Made by a program: the position numbers and the translations under genes. A DNA stretch of 64,000 bases, from the NCBI GenBank assembly GCA_034770075.1, contig CM068384.1, positions 100,316,433 through 100,380,432 of the forward strand. Direction: 5' to 3'. This document shows, in pieces, positions 35,228-47,666 of the stretch; position 1 is the stretch's first letter; every line of letters begins with the position of its first letter. The notes under the pieces are model-generated. The model made no database searches. It was not told the origin of the DNA and saw only the letters and a program-made list of their open reading frames with translations. Origin of the DNA: Aralia elata. Its lineage: Eukaryota; Streptophyta; Magnoliopsida; Apiales; Araliaceae.

Positions 35228-36009
35228 GTTTCTTCAAGCCCAAATTTAGGAAATAGAACCGCAGAAAAGAGAGAGAGCAGAGGGGGTCGGCCGTGAATGA
35301 CCACCGGCTTCGTCATCTATTTTGGGAGAAGAAGAAAGGCAGCCAGTCGATCGAACCCAAGGTACAGAATTGGGAAATTAATGAGTACTGCGGTAGTTTT
35401 CTTTTAGGATTTTGTATAATTACTTTCTTTTGTACTGTTAACCATGTTGGGTGTGATATTCATGGTATTGCACCATGTTAGACTTTGTCGAGCAGATGTT
35501 GTTAATGAACCTTGAAGGTTCTAGCAGTGATAGTATTAGTTTATACTATACATTTGTTTTGGGATTTTATTGCTTTGCATTGGGTTGGTTCATTTAATTA
35601 AGGAAACTGATATTGGATTACTTTTGTTTGTGGTTTGGTTTTGATTTGGGAAATTTGTATTGGGTTGTTAGTGAATGAAGAAAAACAAGCATGCCCCCAA
35701 CTGTCTGTTATAATACCCGAAAGAACCAAAATTTTTGTTAAGCATATATGTTCAAGAACTGTTATGGAATCCAAATTTCTTTGCTATGTTGCTTTTCTGT
35801 TTGTTCTGTTTTCGTTGGTCTGCTGTTGGGTTATGTTGTTGTAGCTTGTTGTAGGAAGCTGGATTTTGGGTATTATACATGTTTTGCAAGCCTGGAAACA
35901 GGGGAGGATATATTATGAGGCAGTACTCTGCGAAATTTTTATTTGGGTGTGACTGGGAATCGAACCCAGCTACTGGGTAGTAAATGTTTGGGCAACTGTT
36001 AAGGGATAA

Positions 36010-36960
36010 AGCTAATATAATAATTACTTATTATTTATCAATAAATAATAAATAAAGATAATGAATAATTAACCATTGTTTAATCAATATTAATTAGAAA
36101 AAAGTTAACTAAATAATTATTTATTGTTTATCCATAAATGATAAATAAAGGAAATAAATATTTAATTATTATTTAATCTTAAATAATAATTAAGTATAAG
36201 TAAATGTTATAAATATTTAGTTATTATTAGGTATGAATAAGATTAATAAAGTAATTATTTATTATTATCAGTATACTAATAAATAAAGATAATAAGTATT
36301 TAATTATTGTTTGATCGATATTAAATAATAATTAAATATGAATAAAGGAGTAAAGTTAATAATTAGTTATTATTTATCAATTAATAATAAATAAAGATAA
36401 TAAATATTTAATTATTATTTAATTAATATTAAATAATAATTAAGTATGAATAAGTTAACAAAGTAATTATTTATTATTTATCAATAAATAATAAATAAAG
36501 GTAGTAAATATTTAATAATAAAATAATTATTTAATTATTATTTGATATTGAATAATAATTAAATATAAATAAAGTTAATAAGTTAATTATTATTATTTAT
36601 CTTTAAATAATAAATAAAGCTAATAAATATTTGATTATTGTTTAACTACTATTAAATAATAACCAAGTATGGATAAAATTAATAGATTAATTATTTATTA
36701 TTTATCCTTAAATAATAAATAAAGTGAATAAATAGTTGATTATTGCTTAATTACTATTAAATAAATAATCAAGTATGAATTAAGTTAATATTTTAATTAT
36801 TTGTCAGTAAGTGATAAATAAAGATAACAAATATTTAATTACTATTTAATTAATATTAAATAATAATCAAGTATGAATAAGTTAATAAAATAATTATTTA
36901 TTATTGAGTAATAAATAAAGATATTAAATATTTGATTGTTATTAATGATTTAGTGTGAGT
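36010..36960. repeat. AT-rich tandem array in solo LTR (period about 115 bp)
   Basis: Eight or nine degenerate units of the form TAATTATTTATTATTTAT, ..AATAATAAATAAAG, ..TTTAATTATTATTTAA and ..AATAATTAAGTATGAATAA. It is related to the array in the other gypsy LTR (8395-9260). Confidence 0.75.
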
Positions 36961-38138
36961 AAAGTAAATTATTTATTATTTCTCATTTAAATAAAGATAA
37001 TAAGAACTTAATTCTTATTAACAATTAAGTATGGGTAGAGTGATACATTAATTTTCTGGTTAATGTTAAATAAGGGAAATAATTTCGTAAATTCTCTTGA
37101 AAGGGAATAATAGCTAAGTATGAATGAATATTAAATAACCTATTTACTTGTTGCCACTGTTAGCCAGTAATGCATTAATCAGTTTATTATTTAGAGTTGT
37201 AAATAATAACTTGGGTTGCTAAATATTGCTAAGTTGAATATTCAATAAGCATGATTAGTTATTGAGATAATAACTGAGGGTCATTAAGTAATTCCTGATT
37301 AGCAGAATATTGATTAATAATTTAATGATAATGGAGTTAATAAAGGAATGCGAAATGTTTATTCTGCTAAATAAATAGCATAAGTGAGTGTATCGATATA
37401 CAGTATGCAATGCTAATGGATAAACCGACTTTATCAACTGATAGGTTATCCAAGGTCAATTAATTAAAGCTAAGATTTAATTGTAGCTGAGCAAACATGC
37501 AAGTTCCCTAACTTCAATCTTTCAGTATATTGAATGCAAGTTCTATCTTACTCAACTTTTACATTGAGCGAGTTTCTAAACCTTATGCATTATTTTTAAT
37601 TCGTGCAAAAAGGTATATATTACTGCGAGTTATTCTTTAAGCTTGAATCTTATCTCCAAGCATGCCTTAAGTGGTCTAATTACTTTCAAAATTATTCCAC
37701 ATCTATGTATTCATTGACTTTCGCACTCGTGCATTTAAATTCGTATATTTATTAAAGTTCCGAAATTATGAACTATTCATGATTAAGCCTGACCCTTGTT
37801 CGGTCAGGCAAGTATGTGAGAATTTATAAAAGCTATCCGAACCAATCGATGGTAAGGATTCTTAGACTGTATGAACACCCCTTTTATTATAGGGGAGTAC
37901 CCCAGGTACCGTATATAAGGTACAAACAGCAGAGTTAAATGTTATGCATACACATAGCGTACGCGAGGCTGATCCCCTCAAGTACTCATTCTGTAGCCAG
38001 TAACCAGAGGGTCAACTAGCTATTGACTCCTTTGGAAGTTATCGTTCAAAGTCTATTTGACTACCAATTGTTCTAAAAGCATTTATTGTTATTGCTTCTG
38101 ATAATTCTATTGTTGAATCTCTTTCTATATCCCTTCCG

Positions 38139-38210
38139 TCATGATATATCCTTATTGTTGTACTTTAAACTTGCTGAGCAAACTCGTTGCTCATCCTTGC
38201 TATATCATGA
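38139..38210 (+). promoter_or_regulatory. conserved LTR stem-loop, second copy
   Basis: Outer stem TCATGATATA/TATATCATGA (38139-38148, 38201-38210) and inner stem GAGCAA/TTGCTC (38176-38181, 38187-38192), as in the LTR at 7443-7511. Confidence 0.5.
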
Positions 38211-38539
38211 CTTCATTGCAGCTAAACCCGAGACGTCAGGGAAGAACAAAGGGAAAGAAAAGATGAAGTAATAGACTTCATGTAGCAGATTTTAAATTTA
38301 CGTGTAGTTAATTGCTATTAATGTAATTTAAACCCTGACTTTTATTTAGGGTATGGATTTGTGTAAGTGTTTAAGGTTTTTTGTATTCTGGGACTAATAA
38401 CACCTTTGTAATGAACAATGTATGTTTATTATATTCCGCATTTTAGTTACCATATGTTGTTAGAGGTGAATGTTTGTATTGGATCGTGATGACCGGATCC
38501 GGGTATTTGGAGACTCGAATTTGGGGGCGTCACAAATAA

Positions 38540-39687
38540 TCTAACCCAATATTTTTAAAAAAAAAATACTTTTATTAGCAGGATGTCAATAAATTTCAAA
38601 ATCTAGCATAGATAGAAGATTTGGAATACTTATGCTCTCTCCATCAACTCTAATTTCTCCCATAATCCATTGCTTAATAATTCTATCTATTTCTATCATC
38701 CTTAAAGTTTACTACACTGAAAATCCTCAGATCTCAATACACAACTTTTCTATACCCAGTATAGTTCATCAAACTTACCACACGTTATGAGTTCAGGAAC
38801 TTTCCACAATAATATGAGTTTAGGAACTTGTCCTAGCAATACGTAGTCCAAGAACAGATCAAGGATTGTCCATATGCTTAGGGGTTCAAAAACATACCAT
38901 ATGATTATGAGTCACAAACTTACCATAAACATGAGTTATAAGAACTCGCACCTAATCTTATATTCTCTAACTATCAACTATAATATGAGAAAAGAATCAC
39001 ATTCTCGTCATGTATATCGATAGCGCGACACCATTATTTCAATGATTATCCATGTGATAAACTGAGTAGTCGTTAGACCAAGCATAAAACCCTTGCCCAT
39101 ACAAAGGCTTGTACGACTCAGCTATCACATGAGTCCTCAATTGAAAACCCACATAATCCTAATCATATCTTGCTCTTTGCTCAATACGAACTTTTAATTC
39201 GTATCCCATCATTTATAACTCCTACTGAATTTTCTCTTCGTATTATCTTCTAGTACTTTTTTCGTACATCAATTCTGTTATAAAGTTTTCAATCATTCGA
39301 TTGATCATCTATCATTCCATGTCTTAATCAGATCACGTTGTGATCTTTCTTATAATCGTGTTATATTACGATTTTTTTCTATCTCATGATCGTTTTGTTT
39401 TACGATCTTCTTATATTTCCCTTTAATCATGTTATACTATGATTTCCTTTATGCTTTGAGTCTTATAGACTTTGTATATTCATCATTACTTCTCATCTTT
39501 TTTATCAGAGTCGGGTAACTCCGGATTCTTATCTTTATAACTCTTTAAGATTCTTCTTTAAATCTTCTTTATTTTTTTCTAATCTCTCAGCACTTAAACT
39601 CGATTTGAGTTTATTTCTTATCATCCTTATCATCATCTCTATGGTTATAGCCTAAGGTACTCCTACCTATGGTTTATAACCTATCAA
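38540..39687 (-). other. leader remnant of degraded gypsy element
   Basis: AT-rich, no ORF. It contains repeated words built on CACGTTGTGATCTT, ATCGTGTTATATTACGAT and ATCATGTTATACTATGAT (39335-39440). Its right end shares GGTTATAGCCTAAGG with the first gypsy leader. Confidence 0.55.
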
Positions 39688-39698
39688 CTTTGATACCA
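39688..39698 (-). other. primer-binding site of degraded gypsy element
   Basis: TGGTATCAAAG on the minus strand two bases from the LTR edge, the same one-mismatch tRNA-iMet site as at 7106-7116. Confidence 0.82.
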
Positions 39699-39700
39699 AC

Positions 39701-42700
39701 TGTAGCGCCCCCAAATCCGGGTCCCTTGAACCTCGGATCTGGTGCGTCACGATACATCATCTTCTTACACATTATACAATTAAACGCGGAATATATAAAC
39801 ATACACTGTTTATTTCAAATGATGCTACAACATTTCCCAAGGTCTACAACCTTAACTTAATACATACATTCAATTAACTAAAAAGGTTTACAATATCATT
39901 TGCATATGATAACAAAATAGTTAAATGCTCATACAGAACTATTCTCCAACTTTACCTTTAACTTTATCCTTCTTCAAACACTCGACTTAACTGAAATATT
40001 ATCATGATATAGCAAGGGTGAGCCACTACTTTGCTCAACAAGTTTAAATACAGTAAAGATTTATCATGATTAAAAAGGAATAAGTTTTCGAATTTTCAAC
40101 AATATATAATGATTGTGAAAAAAAAAACATAAATCAAAATTTCAATACATGAGTGATTGAATCAATAACGCTGAGTGGTCAACAATGACCATGAACAATA
40201 CGAATGTTTATCTATAATTTAACTTGACATTTGGTAATCAAGGTGATCAGCCTTTCATACCCGTTGAACATATAAAACTTGCACTAAGTGCGAATAACAA
40301 TAATTATCATTGATGTGAAATATTTGTTAATAATTAAACCACTAACGTGCTTGAAAGAAATAACTCAAGTTAGAGTTATGGAAAACTTGCATTGATTGGA
40401 GATTACCGCTATTTTTTAACTTAACCTCTCTCCACAAATCCTACATAATTGTATTTACATGCACATACATATTAGATAATTAAATATGTCGCAAAATATG
40501 CATGTATATTTATTATCAATAAATATTAGTTTATAACAACTAATATTATTTATACTTAATTCAAAACCAATCTTGGTTCCTTTAGAAACTTTATTCATTT
40601 TAATTCTTAATATAAATAATAAAGATCTCACACATTTTAAGATGTAAATATTTTACATCTTGAAGCTTAAACCATGTATATTCCATTTCAGAAATAGCTT
40701 TTACTTTTACTCGTAAATTCAGGGTTTAAATAGCTAATATATAGCTTTTATAGTAAAACTCAATTTACTATATTATTTCTTTAATTTAAATAATTTTTAT
40801 ATCTTTTTGCCTGTTCATGAGTCAACTCGGACCATTGCCTCATGAATAAATATTTTATCCCGCTAGCACAATAGCTTCACTTTTCGTTTTACGAATAACT
40901 TGCATTTTTACTTTGTATATATATATATATATATATTAAATATACATATACTCCGCTATATAAATCTCAGCTTAAAAACTCCATTTTGAACTCCAGAAAT
41001 CCTCTTTACATCACTTTTATGATCATTACACTTTTTACCGGTTCCATGCTTTTCATTTCGTTATAAAACCATTTTACATACTTATCCCAGCTTACATTCG
41101 CTTAAATATGAAAGTTCATATTTATATTATATTTTTATTGCATTATTTATGCCCGAAAGGAAGTTTCGTGGCATAAATTATCTCGTAATGTCAAAACTTA
41201 TCTCTTGGGACTTTATTAAACTTAACATTGCTTAACATCTCGCCCGAACGCGATTCGGAACGACGAATGTCAAAACAGCCCGGCGTGTCGACGCTCGACG
41301 TAGCTCAAATTTTAGTTCTGACATGCCTTTTTGCCTATTTTTAATTCTCAACCCATAAATCGAATCGCAACGAATTCTTGGTATGTTGGAGTTCTTATGT
41401 CATAGTATTTTTAGAAATTTTCTAACCGCGAAAAGGAACCACAGAAACCAATCAAAACAGCGAGCGAAAAGCATGTCAAACAGCTGCCCAGCAGCGCAAG
41501 CGCGGCGCGCGCGCGCAGTTGCGCTTGCTGTTGCTGCCCGTTTTGCGATTTTCTCACGCCTTGCTCGTTTATCGAATCAATTCTAAATTTGGATATGTTA
41601 TACATGGCATACCAAAGTATTTTTTTAAAAAATAACCTCATCAATTTGGGTTTCCTAAGCTGACTAAATAGCGTGCCGAAAAAGGTTGCAGAGGCTAATT
41701 TTCAGACTTTGCGTTCACAAGCCAAAACTCGTCGTGGTTCGTTCCGACTCGTTTTGCATCACAACTAAGTTTTGTTTAACATATTAAGACTCGTCTAAAG
41801 TATCGACTTCATTAAATTCCAAGTTTTTCATCATTTTTACTCTTTATGGTCATTAATTTTCAATCTTCGCGTTTAGAGGTTTCACAAATAAGTCTTATTT
41901 AACATAATAAGACTCGTCTAAAGTATCGGCTTCATTAAATTCCATGATCTTATCCGATTTTGTTCTTTATGGCCATTTAACGCACATAACGCGTGCGATT
42001 TCGTTTTCATTCGATTTCTTAGCTTTTTGGTTGCGGATATTCCGTAATTTCCTTCTTTATAAACACTGCACAACCAAACCTAACCTCCATGTTTCTAATT
42101 CCACTTTTCAATATCATTACATAAGCTATTTACATGCATTATTTAACCATATAGCTTACTAACAAAACTAAAATTTTCATTCATTGCCTAAATTCCATTT
42201 TTCATACCATATTACACATATAAAGATCAAAATTTGATTCATTACAAGGAAACTTCATCTAAATTTCCATTACGACTAACTAAACTTTCAAAATCTCAAG
42301 TTTAGCAATAAAAATTACATATTACATAAACTTCAATTAAACTCAAAATTGAGTAAGGATTTATACCTTATGCTCCCTTCCTTTGTTAAATCCAAGCTTT
42401 GCTACCTCCAATGTAACTTAACACTTGATTTTTAAAAAAAATTCTTCTAAGGCTTCATCTTCTTCCCTTCTTGAAACTCAGGGCAGCAGCCCTCTTAGTT
42501 CTCTCTCTCTATTTTTGTTCTTTTAACTTTTATGGAGAGTAAGAAATGAAATGAAGTAAACTTTATTTCTAACCAAGAGAGGGGCTGTTTATAGATGGTC
42601 AAACGTATATATATAACTCATATATATATAAACAAATCTCTCCAATATCTTCCTTTATCTTGCAAATCTATAGCAAATATTTAGCAAATCTAATCTAGGG

Positions 42701-44015
42701 AACAATAGGCTAGGGAAGTGGGTGGATAGCCTTTGAAAATGAGGTGTAGGAAATTAATTTTCCCATGTGCTATTCCCCCTCCCTATACCCGGCCATTCAC
42801 TCCCAGTTTTAGTCCCTTTTTGTTTTTTTTTATTTAATGCATTATTTGCTTATATTTGCTTTTAGAAAATCCATTCCAAAATGGCTAAGTTTGGGTCATT
42901 CATAAAATACTTAAGGGCTACCAATTAAATTATTTGGGCTACATAAATTATCATATGCCCAAATACTTTAAAATACCTTACACTATTTATTTAATTAGAG
43001 TTATTAATCCACTTATATTGGACTTTAAATAATTACCTTCATTGATTTAATATATAACCCAATTATTCTTTTAATACCTTTATTGAATAAATGAATTACC
43101 CAATAGTTTACTAGGATTTAAACTTTCAAGTTACTAATCCACTCACATTAAAATGTTTTACCCCCTTGGAAGTATATAAAATATACAACTCATCCTTGAT
43201 ATATAAATTATATAATCCCAAAATAAAACACAACATAATAGGCTTTCACTACATATTTATTTATTTATGCCAAATAAATATGCAACACATAATTTCTCAT
43301 GTACATTTAATTATTTACTTACTTAAGATATTATAATAAATATAATATCCTTGATTTATTAAAATAAATTCATTTAAGAATTTATTTTAATGCTCTTGGG
43401 TAAAGTGTATATAAATATTATATATACTTAAACCACCCCATACAAATCCGTATGCAAATTGTTTCATAACAATTTATTCACGCGCAATAAATATACATAC
43501 ATATATTTATCACATATAATAAAATACAAATTTATTTACTCAATTCTTATTTTAATACTTATCGGGAAATTCGAATTATTTTCTTTTCCTTTCTATAAAT
43601 TATTTTCAACAATTTAACTGTAGTAAATATCATAATATATTCACTACATTTGAACATGCATACATTACACCCAATAATGTATTATATAATTTTCTCAATA
43701 AAACGGTGGTTATACATTAAGTATATTTAATGCCACCAATTTACCACATTAAAATAATTTAATATTATAAATTATTTTAACTTACTTATTTTAATCTTAC
43801 CCATCTCATTTCCTTTAAATAATTTGTTCCTATAATTTCTTACATATAATAAATATATTTTACCAATATATTTATTATACAAAAATCACCTATTGCATAG
43901 TTCCTACTCACTTATACAATAAAATCTCACTTTTTGAACTCCAGGTCTTATACCTTAACCTTTATTTAATCATTAATGACTTTATTAGTAAGTCTTAGAT
44001 ATCAGGGATATTACA
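39701..44015 (-). repeat. gypsy LTR (4315 bp), distinct subfamily
   Basis: Runs from TGTAGCGCCCCCAAATCCGG to GGGATATTACA. It carries the conserved stem-loop (40002-40069) but differs over most of its length from the LTRs at 7120 and 25452. A short GC-rich block at 41500 gives chance ORFs only. Confidence 0.85.
40002..40069 (-). promoter_or_regulatory. conserved LTR stem-loop, third copy
   Basis: TCATGATA/TATCATGA outer stem (40002-40009, 40062-40069). The inner stem retains GAGC/GCTC with one mismatch further in. Confidence 0.45.
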
Positions 44016-45760
44016 ATCGCGACACTGGACCTTGGGCTTGCGCGTGGGTTGCTAATTGCTGATGGTTTGTTTTGGGTGACTTGATGGTTTCCTTTTCGAG
44101 CTTAAATACTTACCATATGAAGTTTATTGTGATACAAATTCTAAAGGGTTGAGGAGATCATTATATAACATCCACATCTGAGAGAGAGAGAGAGAGAGAG
44201 AGACAACACCATACGAGATATCAACAGATAAAAAAGACTAGGCTTTTATCAGATTTTGAAGAGAATCACGTGAAGGCTGTAAACGAACCAAATAGTTTGG
44301 GCTCGATTCGGGCTCGACTCGAAAAAATACGAGCGAGACTTGGATTCGTTAATAATATGATCCAAATATGAGCATAAAAAATAATTCGAATAAAAATATG
44401 AGTAAAATCTGATCAAGGTTATACTCGTCTCGTTTAAGATTCAAACTACTCGAATTCTCAATTGTGATTCGATAGATACTCGATTGATACAGATTCGATT
44501 AAATACTCGATGCATTCTCTTATAATATATACAAAATTAAATCAAATTAGGATAATTAATTATTTTTATTTTATTTTATTTTTATTTTTAATTGTAATTT
44601 TATATTTGTAAAGTATAATAGTAAATATATTTTCTCATTTCTAAGTAAAATAAAAAATTTAATTTATTTATATTTATTATAAAGCTAGTTATTATGTGGA
44701 GACTCGAATTCGAGCTTGAATTTGAAGCTCACAAGTAGTTTGAATATAATTCGATCTGAGTCGGATCGAATTCGAGTAATAAATATTCGAGTCGAGTCGA
44801 GTCGAGTCGAATCTAAGTATAATTTTTGAATTCGAGTATGAATTTAACGTTTCGAGTCGAATTCGAGCAACTCTCTGTTCGCTTCGGTTCGACTCGTTTA
44901 CACCCTTATTTACAAGGATACAAAGTGGAGTGGAAAGATTAAACCGTGACATAGTTTTCTTTTTTATTCTACTTCTTTTATTATTGTAATCTGAAGATGT
45001 TTTCTGGATTGTTGATGATGTTTTCTTTTATTGATATGAACTAATTTCTATTTAAGATTGCAATGGAACCCGATACCCGATGCGTAGTTTAAATTAATTC
45101 GCTCTCTTTCTAGTTATTGTTAATTATGTATGAATCGTTTATCATATTTTGTGATTAATTTATAATTGTCTGATCAACAATTATCTGATATAATCCTAGA
45201 TGAAATTGGAAAATAAATTTTAGGGTTAGATCTAAATATGATAACATATGTTCTTGATTATTCTTTGAATGGAATAATAGGATTCGTGTATAGGATATGA
45301 ATATACCTATATGTCATATGCACTTTTATTGAGAATTGATGTTTAATGAATCTGTTATTAATTATGTTACATAGGAATATAGTGATTTAATTAAAATAAG
45401 TATTTTTATCAAGCTATTAGAAGAGAGTTGTTAAATAATTATGAATTCTTGGTTGATGATTCAATATAATTAATTGATTCAAAAGAGAGTAAAGAGATTT
45501 AGGCAAAACATTGGAGAAAATTGTAATATTAGTCTTTTAATCTGGTGTTAATCTCTGTTTAGTATTTTAGTTTTAATAATTAGTTTTATACTCTTAAAAC
45601 TCATTTGTTTAAATAAAATCAAATTGATATAAAGTTAGTAATTAGTTAATTTTATTAGCATATTCCTCGTGAGTTTGACATTCTATTTTTTACTATATTA
45701 CTTGTTGATCACATATACTTGTGTGTAATTGTCAATGCCATTTTTGGACAACAATTAGTA
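44016..45760 (+). repeat. right part of the old Athila/Tat-like LTR
   Basis: Continues from 25153. Contains a (GA)n run at 44192-44222, GAACTAATTTCTA..ATACCCGATGCGTAG at 45040-45090 and CTCGTGAGTTTGACATTC near 45667, blocks I associate with Athila/Tat LTRs. A TIR element interrupts it at 44275-44906. No coding region follows. Confidence 0.5.
44275..44906. mobile_element. non-autonomous TIR element (hAT-like guess)
   Basis: The ends are inverted repeats: GGCTGTAAACGAACC on the left and, on the other strand, AGGGTGTAAACGAGTCGAACC on the right. The interior is rich in CTCGA/TCGAG words and includes GAGTC repeated four to five times near 44790. The TSD is not clear. Confidence 0.55.
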
Positions 45761-45786
45761 TGTCACTACTTTCTTGAAAAGTTTGA

Positions 45787-46037
45787 CTCTCTTCGTTTCA
45801 TAATATATATGATTAATATTGATTTTTTGAAATCAATTTAAGTTATCTTTAAATTTAATATTAATATAAATTAATTTAGTTTGAAACAATCTATTCATAG
45901 AAGAAGTTGTAAACTTCAAACTAGTGTTACTAATTATAAAATTTATTATTTTCAAGAGTTTAATAAATTATTAATTTAAAAATATCTCAAGTTGACTTTA
46001 AAAAGTCAAGTTGGCCTTATATTTTATAACCGATGAG
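45787..46037. mobile_element. Stowaway-like MITE
   Basis: Termini CTCTCTTCGTTTCATAATATA and, inverted, CTCATCGGTTATAAAATATA. TA follows the right end; the left TA is not preserved. Confidence 0.5.
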
Positions 46038-46419
46038 TATTGTTTTTAATTTGATTTACTTACACATAATTTTCATGATCATATTTTTGATAATAAATTT
46101 ATTGTTTAAATTTTGGTTTATTCGAAAAACTGTCCAACAATATTTGAAACTCGTTTTCCCGTGAAACTTATTGTTGCTCTAGTGTAGAGATTTGAGATTT
46201 TCAAGAGATCCTAAAGAACTTGGAATAAGACCAGATAAAGTGCTTTTCACATTTATTTTACAAGCGTAAGTTATGCTGAAAAAAATTCATATGTCCATAT
46301 TAAGGCCTCAAAACTGCATGAACAACGGTGAAAGAAGACTTTCTTTGTGTCCGCGGCATTGTTCACATTTTAAACATTTAAAAAAACATATTCAAACATT
46401 TTAAGCATTTTAAAGAAAA

Positions 46420-46424
<5 letters not shown>
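46038..46424. other. intergenic DNA, no gene seen
   Basis: No recognisable coding or RNA feature. Confidence 0.4.
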
Positions 46425-46466
<42 letters not shown>

Positions 46467-46476
46467 ATAGTCCATT

Positions 46477-46694
46477 TCTTAGGCTCACCCTTAAAAAGCT
46501 CACCCCAAGCTCACCCCCCTTTTGCGATGGACCCGGCGATGGTTTGGGTGTACAACCGTCGTCTATACTTTTATCGACGCTATATATTGTCCGTCGCTAA
46601 AAGTATAGACGACGGTTGTACACTCAAACCGTCGTCGGGTCCGTCGCAAAAGGAGGGTGAGCTTGGGATGAACTTTTTAAGGGTGAGCCTAAGA
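46477..46694. mobile_element. foldback MITE in TA microsatellite
   Basis: Nearly perfect palindrome: TCTTAGGCTCACCCTTAAAA on the left returns inverted on the right, with inner arms CAACCGTCGTCTATACTTTT/AAAAGTATAGACGACGGTTG. It is flanked on both sides by long (TA)n. Confidence 0.8.
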
Positions 46695-46700
46695 TCCTTA

Positions 46701-46765
<65 letters not shown>

Positions 46766-46770
<5 letters not shown>

Positions 46771-46943
46771 AGCTTCTAAAGCAAACTCTTAAAAAGCGAA
46801 CCAAAGACGAACCGTCGTCTTTGGTGTCAATGGCGACGATTCGACCCGTCGCCAAAGATTACATGGCTACGGCGACGGGTCGAATCGTCGCCATAGACAC
46901 CAAATACGACGGTTCATTTTTGATTCGCTTTAGAAAGATCTCC
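46766..46943. mobile_element. second foldback MITE in TA microsatellite
   Basis: Arms include GGCGACGATTCGACCCGTCGCC/GGCGACGGGTCGAATCGTCGCC-type inverted sequence and CTTCTAAAGC/GCTTTAGAAAG ends, bordered by (TA)n. Confidence 0.75.
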
Positions 46944-47039
46944 TATATATATATATCCACAACACTAAAAGTGTTTTAGTTAACGAACACCCGATCGACT
47001 ATTATGCAAATAACACAAGAAACGTTGCATGTGAATGGC

Positions 47040-47074
<35 letters not shown>

Positions 47075-47076
47075 GT

Positions 47077-47435
47077 CAGGATCAGGTCCGGACTCCCGGA
47101 CCTGATCAAATACGGACCCAATTTTTTTTTTTTGCAGTTTTTTTTTCAAAACAACTAATAAAAAATGTATAATTATTTTTGGTACTAAAATTTTTTGTTA
47201 ATACAGTATTTTGGGTATAATTTGAATACATATAACAAACAGTGTTTTACAGTCTGTACAACACTGTTTGTTATATGTATCCAAATCATACCCAAAACAC
47301 TGTATTAACAAATTTTTTCAGTACCAAAAATAATTATACATTTTTATTTGCTATTTTGAAAAAAAAAACTAAAAAAAAAATAAAAAAATTGAGGTCCGTA
47401 TTTTGATCAGGTCCGGACTCCCGAACCTGATCCTG
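47077..47435. mobile_element. third foldback MITE (CAGGATCAGG ends)
   Basis: CAGGATCAGGTCCGGACTCC at the left, inverted at the right; ~150-bp arms around a centre near 47250 (AACAAACAGTGTTTTACAG). TA repeats lie on both sides. Confidence 0.78.
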
Positions 47436-47452
47436 GCCCATATATATATATA

Positions 47453-47607
47453 TATAGTACAACTGTTCAAATGGTTATGAATTCAATTGTGAACTTACAT
47501 TTCAAATTATAAGTTTGTCGCGTTTAATAGAAGGATATAAAATCTTGGTCGTTCCTTCTTGTTTTCAATGGTATAGATGGTGCATGCCTGTTATGGATGG
47601 ATCATTA

Positions 47608-47666
<59 letters not shown>

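Larger units (their letters stand above)
25452..38534 (+). mobile_element. gypsy solo LTR (about 4.3 kb) interrupted by a copia element
   Basis: Begins TGTAATGTCC at 25452 and ends GGGGGCGTCACA at 38534, with identical 5-bp flanks AATAA at 25447-25451 and 38535-38539. Removing the copia insertion and its extra TSD copy leaves about 4.33 kb, the same size class as the other two gypsy LTRs here. The last ~1 kb (37490-38534) is a close inverted copy of 7120-8170, while the first kilobase differs except for the terminus. There is no internal region, so it is a recombination product. Confidence 0.88.
25154..44015 (-). mobile_element. degraded Ty3/gypsy element split by a nested solo LTR
   Basis: The right LTR (39701-44015), primer site (39688-39698) and part of the leader (38540-39687) are clear. 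The left outer edge is a short LTR-like start at 25154 (TGTAGCACCCCCAAATCCGG). Five-base flanks are ATCGT on the left and ATCGC on the right, a near match. No gag-pol remains. Joining 25153 to 44016 gives an uninterrupted GC-rich LTR sequence, which supports one insertion followed by internal deletion. Confidence 0.6.

Noticed and set aside
35293..35844. Two 60-70-codon ORFs that look like an exon with a GT donor
   Set aside because: Inside the solo LTR; probably LTR leader sequence, no domain.
35945..35975. tRNA-like T-arm on the minus strand (CTGGG-TTCGATT-CCCAG)
   Set aside because: No acceptor, D or anticodon arm at the right distance; sits in an LTR. Chance or a very old relic.
46461..46766. 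101-codon ORF ending in YIYIYI
   Set aside because: Reads through a foldback MITE and a TA microsatellite.
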